A DNA stretch of 32,903 bases from an uncultured Prevotellaceae bacterium. Its GTDB lineage: Bacteria > Bacteroidota > Bacteroidia > Bacteroidales > Bacteroidaceae. The stretch is taken from contig CALAEY010000008.1 of NCBI GenBank assembly GCA_937891085.1, forward strand, positions 1-32,903, given 5' to 3'. This document shows positions 22,238 to 29,319 of the stretch, piece by piece; the stretch's first letter is position 1; the number at the start of each line of letters is the position of its first letter. Made by a program: the position numbers and the translations under genes. The notes beneath the pieces are model-generated. The model was not told where the DNA came from, ran no database searches, and was given only the letters and a program-made list of their open reading frames with translations.

Positions 22238-23620
22238 ATGGAGTTCGTAGATAGAAAAAAGGAATATGACAGATTGCAGAAGGCTTTGGTGAGGGAGAAA
22301 CCTCAATTTATTGTAGTTTATGGCCGCAGAAGAATTGGCAAATCAACGTTGATAAAGAAATTGATGAACTTTGGTCGAGGCGATATCTATTTTCTTGCAG
22401 ACAGGACTTCTGAGCCAAGCCAGCGCCAACTTTTTGCTGCTACAGTAGATCAGGTCATAGAGGGGTTTAGCACGGCTAACTACCCCACTTGGGAATCACT
22501 ATTACTCAGCCTGAATAGATCCGTAGATCACCGTATCACTGTCTGCCTTGATGAATTCCCATATCTTGTCAAGAGTTGTCCTGCTTTGCCTTCCATCCTC
22601 CAGAAGCTACTTGATGACAAGAAGCTGAAATTCGATCTGATTATCTGTGGCTCTTCCCAGCAGATGATGCAGGGCTTTGTGCTTGATAGTAGGGAACCGC
22701 TATATGGACGCGCAGATGAAATAATGCGCATGAAGCCTATGGAACCAGCTTTTGTCAGTCAGGCACTTCACTGTGAACCAGAACAGGCAGTGCGTGAATA
22801 TGCTGTCTGGGGAGGTGTGCCTAGATATTGGGAACTTCGCAGCCACTATGATAGTCTTCATGCTGCCATTGATAACTTGTTACTGACTCCAGAGGGCACA
22901 TTATACGAAGAGCCATCCAAGTTGCTCTATGATGAAATGCGTGATACAGTTCAGGCATCGTCTATCCTATCGTTTATCGGCAATGGGGCAAACAAGCTTT
23001 CAGAGATAGCTTCGCGAGCGGAAAAGCAGGCCACAGATATTACATCACAGTTGTCAAGGCTGAAAGAACTTGGATTCATTAATAAAGAGATACCTTTTGG
23101 TGAGAGCGAGAAGAAAAGTAAAAAAGGCCTATATCATATCTCCGATCCACTGTTGCGTTTCCACTATCGCTATGTGCTTCCATATCGTTCGCTTATAGGA
23201 CTGGGTAATAGTAAGGCCGTTCTGAATGTGTTCTCTAATACTGAGAGTGAATACACCAGCCAGATATGGGAAGAATTATGCCGAAATTTTATTAGCACCA
23301 ATGGTTTCGATGGCATCATGTTCCAGATGGCTTCACGATGGTGGGGTAGCTATTATGATGAGGTAAAAGGCCAGTATCTTCCTGCAGAGTTGGATGTGGT
23401 GGCAGAGTCATTTGACGGCAAACACCTGTTCTTAGGGGAATGCAAGTGGCAGGAACATATAGACGCTAAGGTTGAACTTGCCCGACTTCAGGCCATTGCT
23501 AACGGCTTGCCGTTTGCAAAAGATCATGAGATGCATTATGCTTTATTCCTGAGAGAAACTCCCAAGAATCCCGATGCGGTTAGACTATTATATCCTGATG
23601 AAGTGTTGGCTATGCCTTAA
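22238..23620 (+). CDS. Archaeal-type AAA ATPase with DUF234/PD-(D/E)XK-like nuclease domain
   Basis: This is a P-loop NTPase of the family first noted in archaea and spread by transfer. Walker A is GRRRIGKST (residues 29-37) and Walker B is CLDEFPYL near residue 105. A helical/winged region follows with QATDITSQLSRLKELGFI (about 265-290), then ISDPLLRFHYRYV. The C-terminal domain has D386 (AELDVVAE) and E401-C-K403 (LGECKW), the order and spacing of a PD-(D/E)XK nuclease core. Length 460 residues. The start is set at ATG 22238 because the promoter (22186-22216) overlaps any earlier start. No partner toxin or modification gene is adjacent. The cellular role of these proteins is unknown; defence or mobile-element functions are possible. 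Confidence 0.85.
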   Translation: MEFVDRKKEYDRLQKALVREKPQFIVVYGRRRIGKSTLIKKLMNFGRGDIYFLADRTSEPSQRQLFAATVDQVIEGFSTANYPTWESLLLSLNRSVDHRITVCLDEFPYLVKSCPALPSILQKLLDDKKLKFDLIICGSSQQMMQGFVLDSREPLYGRADEIMRMKPMEPAFVSQALHCEPEQAVREYAVWGGVPRYWELRSHYDSLHAAIDNLLLTPEGTLYEEPSKLLYDEMRDTVQASSILSFIGNGANKLSEIASRAEKQATDITSQLSRLKELGFINKEIPFGESEKKSKKGLYHISDPLLRFHYRYVLPYRSLIGLGNSKAVLNVFSNTESEYTSQIWEELCRNFISTNGFDGIMFQMASRWWGSYYDEVKGQYLPAELDVVAESFDGKHLFLGECKWQEHIDAKVELARLQAIANGLPFAKDHEMHYALFLRETPKNPDAVRLLYPDEVLAMP

Positions 23621-23784
23621 CAACGATTATTCAAGCAAATAGGTCATGCTATATGAGTATCAAGAGCATTATTGTATATAATAGTGAAGCATTTCTCTGA
23701 CAACATAAGGCTTTTCGGCGATAATTGTCTGTATTTCTTGTGATCAACCAGCATCTCTGGGCTTTTAGATGCCTGTCCTTTCTG

Positions 23785-23872
23785 CTCAGTCACCGTTATG
23801 ACTGAGGTCATTCTCCGTTTCGCCTGAGGTCAGTCAAAGTGAGGACGAAGCTCAGTCATCAATGTGACTGAG
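23785..23872. repeat. Twin stem-loops with identical stems and different loops
   Basis: CTCAGTCA/TGACTGAG forms an 8-bp stem twice, at 23785-23806 (loop CCGTTA) and 23851-23872 (loop TCAATG). Between them are further part copies (TGAGGTCA at 23803-23810 and 23825-23832). They sit in the 895-base gene-free region 23621-24515 between convergent genes. Confidence 0.85.
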
Positions 23873-23930
23873 CACACGGATTAACTGATCTGTTATCCAA
23901 AGATGCTTATCTTAGGAACGAAATTGGTAG

Positions 23931-24158
23931 AAAACACCTCACACCTCACCTTTTCTTTGGTAATGCATGATTTACAAGTGCTCTCCAGGGTGAGGTGTTG
24001 ACTTGACACCTCACCACTCCTCACCCCTTTCTGCTTGATAGGAAAAAGGGAATCATCCTGATGGTGAGGTGTGGTGAGGAGTGCCATAAACACCTCACCG
24101 CCGTAAGTCTTTGTTTTCTAACAACTTGAACTCAAAAGGTGAGGTATGAGGTGTTTTT
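23931..24158. repeat. Nested inverted repeats built from the CACCTCA unit
   Basis: The outer arms 23931-23954 and 24135-24158 are reverse complements at 23 of 24 positions. Inside, GGTGAGGTGT (23989-23998) pairs with ACACCTCACC (24006-24015) around loop TGACTTG, and 24015-24025 pairs exactly with 24073-24083 (11 bp). Another copy lies at 24091-24099. Units CACCTCA repeat with a 7-bp period, so many alternative pairings exist. No credible ORF is present. Confidence 0.85.
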
Positions 24159-24200
24159 GCTATAATTCTTTTAATGTTTTTCAAGCAGAGAATTTAAAAA

Positions 24201-24471
24201 TAGACTTCACACTTCACGCAGATTTAGAAATGGTATATCCTTTATTATGTTTCTAAGAATAGTTGTCTGCAGAGACTTCACAAGACTTCACACAGACCTC
24301 ACATGAGTCTTATCAGTCATGTTGTTTCAAATAGTCTATGAATATCATTGTTTCCTATTCAGATAAAGTGTGAAGTCTGTGTGAAGTCTCGTGAAGTCTC
24401 AAAAGCGAAATTCGACACGTAACAAGATGATTATCAATCATCTACAAGACATACGTGAAGTGTGAAGACTA
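24201..24471. repeat. Nested inverted repeats built from the GACTTCACA unit
   Basis: The outer arms 24201-24218 and 24454-24471 match at 17 of 18 positions. The inner arms 24272-24304 and 24368-24400 match at 30 of 33, around a 63-nt loop. Each inner arm is itself made of three 10-11-bp direct repeats (AGACTTCACAC and variants). A small perfect hairpin AGATGATT/AATCATCT lies at 24425-24443. The region ends 45 bases before the stop of the leftward lipoprotein gene. Confidence 0.87.
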
Positions 24472-24515
24472 AAAAAACAATTCTGCTGTAAAAAACTATC
24501 ATGAGATTTCTGATG

Positions 24516-25112
24516 TCAATCAAAAATGGCTTCATAGGACTGGTCTCCCACATACCAGAAAGCCTCTCCAAGGAAATAGCCAACTAACAATTCTATTTTT
24601 GTACAACTATTAAATGACTCCCCAGGAAGGACGAACTTATCTCCTATATGATAGTTATCTATAATGAATGACTCCACTATTTGGTCGGCCTCATCTATTA
24701 AGCAAATCTTTAATGTACGCCCCTCAAAGGCATATTCTATTTCTTCTTGCCGATAATTAAGCCCGAAGACAAGTTTAATGACATAATCTCCAGAATCATT
24801 TACGCTCAGTACATTAAGACGCGCAATAGGGGCTTCTGCATCAAACTTATCTGAAAACAATACGCTGCCATCACGCCTGTCTCTGCCCTTCTCTCCTTTA
24901 TTTTCATCGGTTGCTGTATCTTGTGTGCTTGAGGGTGTCAGAGGCCTGATTCCACGCAGTGATTCTATTCCTGTGTCTACGCCGTTTATCAGCAAAGATC
25001 CATTGGTAGCTACGTCGCCTTCTTCAGCAAGCATAATATCTGTTTCTGTCTGGCAAGCTGCCAACAAGCCGAAGCAGACAGAAATTGCAAAATATACTAA
25101 TTGACGTTTCAT
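24516..25112 (-). CDS. Lipoprotein of unknown function
   Basis: The 198-residue protein starts with a lipoprotein signal (FGLLAAC, lipobox Cys at residue 20). An acidic and Thr/Ser-rich linker follows (about residues 55-82), then a beta-rich domain with LNVLSVNDSGDYVIKLVF and RTLKICLIDEADQIVESFII. I recognise no family. It lies 36 bases downstream of the TPR/HTH regulator on the same strand with no promoter visible between, so it is probably co-transcribed. Its 3' end runs into the palindrome field. Confidence 0.8.
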   Translation of the reverse strand: MKRQLVYFAISVCFGLLAACQTETDIMLAEEGDVATNGSLLINGVDTGIESLRGIRPLTPSSTQDTATDENKGEKGRDRRDGSVLFSDKFDAEAPIARLNVLSVNDSGDYVIKLVFGLNYRQEEIEYAFEGRTLKICLIDEADQIVESFIIDNYHIGDKFVLPGESFNSCTKIELLVGYFLGEAFWYVGDQSYEAIFD

Positions 25113-25148
25113 TTTATTCTAAAATGTTAATAGTTCACAAATATCAAT

Positions 25149-26723
25149 TTATAACGAATGGATAATATTATCAAGGTCGCCAGGAGTCCCATCCTGACCA
25201 GTTATCTTCTTGAAAAGCCGTCGGCGGATAGAAGCAACAGAGCTTTTATCTCGAAGCACTAAGCTTGAAATCTGCACAGGGGTCAGATTTAACTTCAGAA
25301 GCAGACACACTTGGTGTTCCATAGGGGTCATACTGCCTAACTGCTCAAGTAATGGCAAGAAAGAGGGGCATAACTCATTAAGCATTTGCTCGATTGCCGA
25401 TACATCGGTTTCAGTAAGAGGTTTACCATCGACTATTTTAGTTTCCAATTGGTGCATCACCTCTGAGTCTTTCACTGCTTCTTCTAACCACCTCTTTTGC
25501 TCATTCTTAGTCTTTTCTTCTAAATGTTCCCTCAACATACGCTCTACCTGCGCCAATCTGTTCTTCATTTTCGCACGCCGAAATTGGAAATAGGCAATAA
25601 TTCCTATTACAAGAAGCAAGAATATACTCATAGAACAGATGATAAAGAGTTGTTTGCGTTGATTCTGAATTCTAAGTTCGGCATTTTCCTGTTCATGCAG
25701 TTGGTAGTTGAACATCGCATTTATACGACTGACAGTCTCAGTAGCAGCCACCCGTTCTAAAGAATCCCTGCAGGTCTTGTAAAGTCGGAAGTAGTGTAAA
25801 TAATCACCAGACTGCTGCCTAATACCAGCAATCGTAGCCAAGCCGTTGTAAGCATCCAATTGGACATTTAAGTCGTTTGACTCTGCCATATTCAGATATT
25901 TTTCCTCAGCTTCCTTCAATTCTCCTCTACTTAAAAGGATATTGGCATAGATATCTATCAGGCTCATCCTGTCTGCATCTCCCACATGAGGAAGTGCCTC
26001 ATTTATCAACCGAAAAGCATCGTCATTTTTTCCCATTCGGTTATACAACCCTGCCAATTGTGCAGTAATCAAGCTTTTCATTTCATCATCGCCACATGAT
26101 ACAGACAGACTCTCTGCTTGCTGATAAAAATGCAGGGCTTTGTCGTATTGATGTTGAACTCTATGTGTAAAGGCAATATCGCGCAAGTCAAGAACCATAC
26201 TGATGGTGTCTTTGGCAATGGAGTCGAGCAGAAAGGCTTGGTGATACATGTTCAACGCTTCTGAGTAAAGCGACTGGGAGAGATAAATTTCGCCTAATTG
26301 GGCATAAAGTGCAGGATTCTTTTCCGCACTTGTAGTATTTATACTCTTCTGGAAGTAGGCTGCAGCTCTTGGTGCGTCATTCAAGTCGCGATATACACGC
26401 CCCGCATAATAGTAAGCTTCGCTAAGCAGGCTTGGGTCACCTCCGTTTTCGTAATAATCAACAATAGGAAGTATCAAGCTATCAGACATATGAGTAATGT
26501 AAGCTTTATCAGCGGCTTTTATACGCAAAAGCCGATAATACATCTGGGTGGCTTTAGATTCATGAGCCATATCTTCTTCCATATCATTTAAAATGACTAA
26601 AGCATCTTTAGGCTTTACGTTGGCTAAGCTGTCTGCCAGCGTCAGGACAGCAGGATATTCTGCTTGGTGACGGCAAGCTGTCAGGCATAATAGTAGTAAA
26701 AGATTAAAGGCGTATCGTCTCAT
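25149..26723 (-). CDS. Membrane-anchored TPR protein with C-terminal HTH (regulator)
   Basis: The 524-residue protein is of a type common in Bacteroidales. It has an N-terminal lipoprotein-like signal (LLLLCLTAC). Tetratricopeptide repeats span about residues 30-330 (for example SEAYYYAGRVYRDLNDAPRA, YAQLGEIYLSQSLYSEAL). A transmembrane helix follows at about 350-372 (FIICSMSIFLLLVIGIIAYF), then a charged coiled coil (375-415). The C-terminus (MEHQVCLLLKLNLTPVQISS, then SSVASIRRRLFKKI) looks like a LuxR-type HTH. The layout suggests a periplasmic sensor with cytoplasmic DNA-binding end. It diverges from the lipoprotein/TonB receptor genes to its right and is the obvious candidate to control them. 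Promoter at 26757-26788. Confidence 0.87.
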   Translation of the reverse strand: MRRYAFNLLLLLCLTACRHQAEYPAVLTLADSLANVKPKDALVILNDMEEDMAHESKATQMYYRLLRIKAADKAYITHMSDSLILPIVDYYENGGDPSLLSEAYYYAGRVYRDLNDAPRAAAYFQKSINTTSAEKNPALYAQLGEIYLSQSLYSEALNMYHQAFLLDSIAKDTISMVLDLRDIAFTHRVQHQYDKALHFYQQAESLSVSCGDDEMKSLITAQLAGLYNRMGKNDDAFRLINEALPHVGDADRMSLIDIYANILLSRGELKEAEEKYLNMAESNDLNVQLDAYNGLATIAGIRQQSGDYLHYFRLYKTCRDSLERVAATETVSRINAMFNYQLHEQENAELRIQNQRKQLFIICSMSIFLLLVIGIIAYFQFRRAKMKNRLAQVERMLREHLEEKTKNEQKRWLEEAVKDSEVMHQLETKIVDGKPLTETDVSAIEQMLNELCPSFLPLLEQLGSMTPMEHQVCLLLKLNLTPVQISSLVLRDKSSVASIRRRLFKKITGQDGTPGDLDNIIHSL

Positions 26724-26756
26724 AAAGTAACATTAATTTATGCTCACATTCTTCTA

Positions 26757-26788
26757 CAAAAATATAGTTTTGGCAGACAAGCGCCAAA
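26757..26788 (-). promoter_or_regulatory. Promoter of the TPR/HTH regulator gene
   Basis: On the minus strand TTTG (26785-26788), a 20-nt spacer and TATTTTTG (26757-26764) fit the Bacteroidota consensus. Start would be near 26750, some 27 bases before ATG 26723. A dyad TTTTGGC/GCCAAAA (26768-26789) lies between the boxes. Confidence 0.58.
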
Positions 26789-26814
26789 AAAGTTGGCATA
26801 AAACCGCATGCACA

Positions 26815-26893
26815 CTGGTTTGCAAATGCATGCTAACCTATTTGCATAGCATGCGAGAAAAAGTAAATCCTTTTGCAAACATTTGCAAACCAG
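26815..26893. promoter_or_regulatory. Nested dyad upstream of the TPR/HTH regulator, operator candidate
   Basis: CTGGTTTGCAAATG (26815-26828) and CATTTGCAAACCAG (26880-26893) are exact 14-bp inverted copies. Nested inside, GCATGCTA (26828-26835) pairs with TAGCATGC (26847-26854). TTTGCA occurs five times in about 80 bases. The position just beyond the -33 box suits a regulator-binding site for the divergent locus. Confidence 0.6.
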
Positions 26894-26967
26894 AATATTT
26901 GCAGGAACAATGCCCATAATATAATTTTGAGCTGCATGAACAACAAGTGAGCAACATAATAAAGTTA

Positions 26968-27127
26968 CTCCGTGTGGTGATAAGTTCCTAAACCTAAAAT
27001 GTGTCATCTAAGACAGCCTGTAATAGACATAATCATCGTATTTTTGAAAGAAATATCTTTGATTTGTTGCATAAAACACCATTTAAGGAACGCTATTAAG
27101 CCTTTAGGAACTTATCACCACATGGAT
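26968..27127. mobile_element. MITE-like element, 160 bp
   Basis: Terminal inverted repeats 26969-26992 and 27103-27126 match at 23 of 24 positions (core GTGGTGATAAGTTCCTAAA on the left). Directly outside, the 8-bp direct repeat TAAAGTTA occurs at 26960-26967 and 27128-27135, at the same one-base offset from each repeat, as a target-site duplication would. The interior has no ORF but carries TATCTTTG (27054-27061) pointing toward the lipoprotein genes. No transposase is in the window, so the parent family is unknown. Confidence 0.65.
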
Positions 27128-27174
27128 TAAAGTTATTATAGTAGTTTTTATTGTTTAATTAAAAATTTAATGTC

Positions 27175-27339
27175 ATGAAGAAATCTTTAATTCTATCAGT
27201 AGGTCTTTCAGTAGGCTTTATGTTATCATCCTGCCAAAACGGGCTGGAAGAATTGATTAGCGAAAGCGATGTTCAGAACGAACTAGCAACTACTCGTGTT
27301 AATATTATTGATGAACTGACGGATATTATTGTACTTTAA
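27175..27339 (+). CDS. Short lipoprotein (54 residues), paralogous to the 278-residue lipoprotein
   Basis: The gene encodes 54 residues. MKKSLILSVGLSVGFMLSSC is a lipoprotein signal with Cys at residue 20, followed by QNGLEELISESDVQNELATT, then ten residues and the stop. The first 44 residues align without gaps to the start of the protein at 27915 (SSCQNGLEELISES against ASCQSGLEEVIDES; VQNELATTR against VQDELASTR), and DNA similarity extends through this part. It is either a functional mini-lipoprotein or the remnant of a duplication truncated after the shared N-terminus. It begins 48 bases after the MITE-like element, which could have supplied a promoter. Confidence 0.72.
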   Translation: MKKSLILSVGLSVGFMLSSCQNGLEELISESDVQNELATTRVNIIDELTDIIVL

Positions 27340-27365
27340 AAAGCAACATTAAAATTTGAAATACC

Positions 27366-27875
27366 ATGAAAACAATTCGATTATGGAAATGGTGGTATCC
27401 TGTGGCATTGATGGCCTTCGCTCTTCATTCCTGTACTGATAATAGTGAAGAAATGGAATCCACAAACGAAGTGCCAGATGATTTCATCTACACCCCTCTT
27501 CCAGATAATGCCGAGCCCTATAAGGTATATGGCATCAAACATAATGAAAAAAATATATTTGGAGATAAGTACTGCATTTTTAGGTTTTATTTCGGTGATA
27601 ACCCGAAAGAGAAAAGAAGCGTTTATCTTATGGCAATAACCAAATCTGGGGAGTTAGTATTTGCTGGAAGTGTTTATCCTCCTACAGAACCCTATTATAA
27701 ATCAATAGACGATCCTAGGTTTGGGCAAGAAGACTGTATTTCTGATTATTTCAAAATTTATGGAAAGTGGTGTGAGGATATTGAGCTCTTTAAATACGAT
27801 AATGATGAAACGGACGAAAAAGGGTGGGCAATCTTAACTGAACAGGTCTGGGAGCCTGTACACCTTTCCCATTAA
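27366..27875 (+). CDS. Lipoprotein of unknown function
   Basis: The 169-residue protein has a signal ending in ALHSC (lipobox Cys at about residue 23), an acidic linker (NSEEMESTNEVPDDF), then a compact domain rich in aromatic residues (CIFRFYFGDNPKEKRSVYLM, SGELVFAGSVYPPTEPYY) with two further Cys that could form a disulphide. No family recognised. It lies 26 bases after the 54-residue lipoprotein gene and 39 before the next, so one transcript is likely. Codons are AT-rich compared with the housekeeping block. Confidence 0.82.
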   Translation: MKTIRLWKWWYPVALMAFALHSCTDNSEEMESTNEVPDDFIYTPLPDNAEPYKVYGIKHNEKNIFGDKYCIFRFYFGDNPKEKRSVYLMAITKSGELVFAGSVYPPTEPYYKSIDDPRFGQEDCISDYFKIYGKWCEDIELFKYDNDETDEKGWAILTEQVWEPVHLSH

Positions 27876-27914
27876 AAACGCCAAAAAGTTTAAAGAAAAG
27901 AGTATAATAGGACT

Positions 27915-28751
27915 ATGAAAAAGACTCTTATTATTTTAGCAAGCCTTTCATTAGGCTTAATGGTAGCTTCCTGCCAAAGTGGACTGGAAGAAGTTATTGA
28001 CGAAAGCGCAGTTCAGGACGAACTGGCTTCTACTCGTGCAGACGATGAAAACACAGCAGATAATATAGAAGCTGCTGAGTCAAGGGCTCGTTCTGTTGGA
28101 CTAAATATATCAGGTTATCGTATTATATCTGGAACCGATGAAGTAACTTATACAGTTACAGGTACAGGCATAAATCCATCAAGCTACTACGTAGATTGGA
28201 CTTATAACTCAAATTTATTGCTCCAAACGGCAGGGGGCGATGGTATGAGTAGTACTACGATTAAACTAAAGCTTTTATCCTCAACCAGTACAAGTGACAC
28301 ATATTTAACCGTCAATCTCAAAAACTCATCTGACGGCTCTGTTTTATTTGCCACCACAATATATATAGGTTGCAATGGCCCGCTTACTGGAACATCCAGC
28401 GTTCGTATTGTTCGTGCAGACGATGGTCTAGAGATTTACCCATCTAATCCCCAGATTGGCATGAGGCCTAATACCCGTTATTATGGTTATTTCTCTAACT
28501 CAATGGCCTCAAACATGTATCTCAACTGGGAGTACAACGGAAATGCGAGCGAGGTTTGGAAAGATGGATATACTATTTGTTTCGATACTAACAGTAATGG
28601 ATGGGTACACTTAGAGATCAGCGGTAAGATGCCTAATTCTTCTGTTTACAAAGAAATGTTAGAAACATATGTTTATGAAGGGTATGATAACAGCAACGGC
28701 AACGGTAATGAAACTGACGAAGAGAGCGCTGAGGAAGGTGAAGACGAATAG
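27915..28751 (+). CDS. Surface lipoprotein with acidic C-terminus, unknown function
   Basis: The 278-residue protein has lipobox VASC and an N-terminal stretch shared with the 54-residue protein at 27175. An Asp/Glu-rich linker leads to two beta-sandwich-like segments: SGYRIISGTDEVTYTVTG to about residue 155, and VRIVRADDGLEIYPSNPQIG onward to about 255. Both look like Ig-like or adhesin-type repeats by strand pattern. The tail is Asn/Gly then strongly acidic (ETDEESAEEGEDE). It is probably exposed on the outer membrane. No family name can be given. It is followed by 108 bases containing a new promoter. Confidence 0.82.
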   Translation: MKKTLIILASLSLGLMVASCQSGLEEVIDESAVQDELASTRADDENTADNIEAAESRARSVGLNISGYRIISGTDEVTYTVTGTGINPSSYYVDWTYNSNLLLQTAGGDGMSSTTIKLKLLSSTSTSDTYLTVNLKNSSDGSVLFATTIYIGCNGPLTGTSSVRIVRADDGLEIYPSNPQIGMRPNTRYYGYFSNSMASNMYLNWEYNGNASEVWKDGYTICFDTNSNGWVHLEISGKMPNSSVYKEMLETYVYEGYDNSNGNGNETDEESAEEGEDE

Positions 28752-28800
28752 TTGTAACAAGTTTTTAACATGATTTCTCTTTAGAAAAGTGCATTATTGA

Positions 28801-28830
28801 TTGAAATCATGAGTTGTTTCTTTATCTTTG
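28801..28830 (+). promoter_or_regulatory. Promoter of the BACON-lipoprotein/TonB receptor operon
   Basis: TTG (28801-28803), 19 nt, TATCTTTG (28823-28830). Start would be near 28837, about 23 bases before ATG 28860. Confidence 0.65.
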
Positions 28831-28859
28831 CAACAAACAAACCTTAAAACTAACGAATC

Positions 28860-29273
28860 ATGAAAACATTAAAGTTATTTGCTTTCTATCTGCTTATGGG
28901 AGTGGCTTCACTTGGTTTCTATGCCTGCAGCAGTGATGATGACGAACCTGATGAAGTAGAGCCATTGCCTATATCTTATTTTGAGATTGAAAAGTCTGGG
29001 TATTCTATTACCTCTGAAGCGCAGACATTCGACGTACGCGTCCGAACTAATATCATGGGCATATCTACTACCTTTACTAATGCTAAAGACAATGAATGGA
29101 TCAGTGTCTCTTTAGCCAAGCAGGATAAAGAGAATCTGACATTTCAGGTAAGCGTGAAGGAAAATACCGACAGTGACAAAAGGGAAGGCAGTTTTGTGTT
29201 CGTACTCTCTTCAGGAGCTCTTGTAGATGGTTTAAACACTGTGATTATATCACAGGCAGGAGCTGAACAATGA
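28860..29273 (+). CDS. BACON-like domain lipoprotein
   Basis: The 137-residue protein has a lipobox (FYAC, Cys at 21) followed by an SSDDDEPDEVEP acidic run typical of surface-exposed Bacteroidota lipoproteins. The rest resembles one BACON domain: FEIEKSGYSITSEAQTFDV, NEWISVSLAK with the conserved Trp, FQVSVKENTDSDKREGSFVF, and the closing TVIISQAG. BACON domains are thought to bind or space carbohydrate/mucin-related surface proteins; here no enzyme is attached. It is 46 bases upstream of the TonB receptor and shares its promoter. Confidence 0.78.
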   Translation: MKTLKLFAFYLLMGVASLGFYACSSDDDEPDEVEPLPISYFEIEKSGYSITSEAQTFDVRVRTNIMGISTTFTNAKDNEWISVSLAKQDKENLTFQVSVKENTDSDKREGSFVFVLSSGALVDGLNTVIISQAGAEQ

Positions 29274-29319
29274 CAAGAACACGACTAAACGATAGTTTCT
29301 CATATCAATCTGATCTGCC

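Noticed and set aside
23893..24093. Minus-strand reading frame of 66 codons in the palindrome field
   Set aside because: It is built from the CACCTCA inverted repeats, has no promoter or family resemblance, and spans the structured arms.
24201..24400. Direct repeats resembling a small CRISPR array
   Set aside because: Units are 10-11 bp, contiguous without spacers, and form inverted pairs; no cas gene is present.
26744..27007. Minus-strand reading frame of 87 codons upstream of the TPR/HTH gene
   Set aside because: It overlaps the promoter, the nested dyad and one end of the MITE-like element, and its Cys-rich sequence resembles no protein I know.
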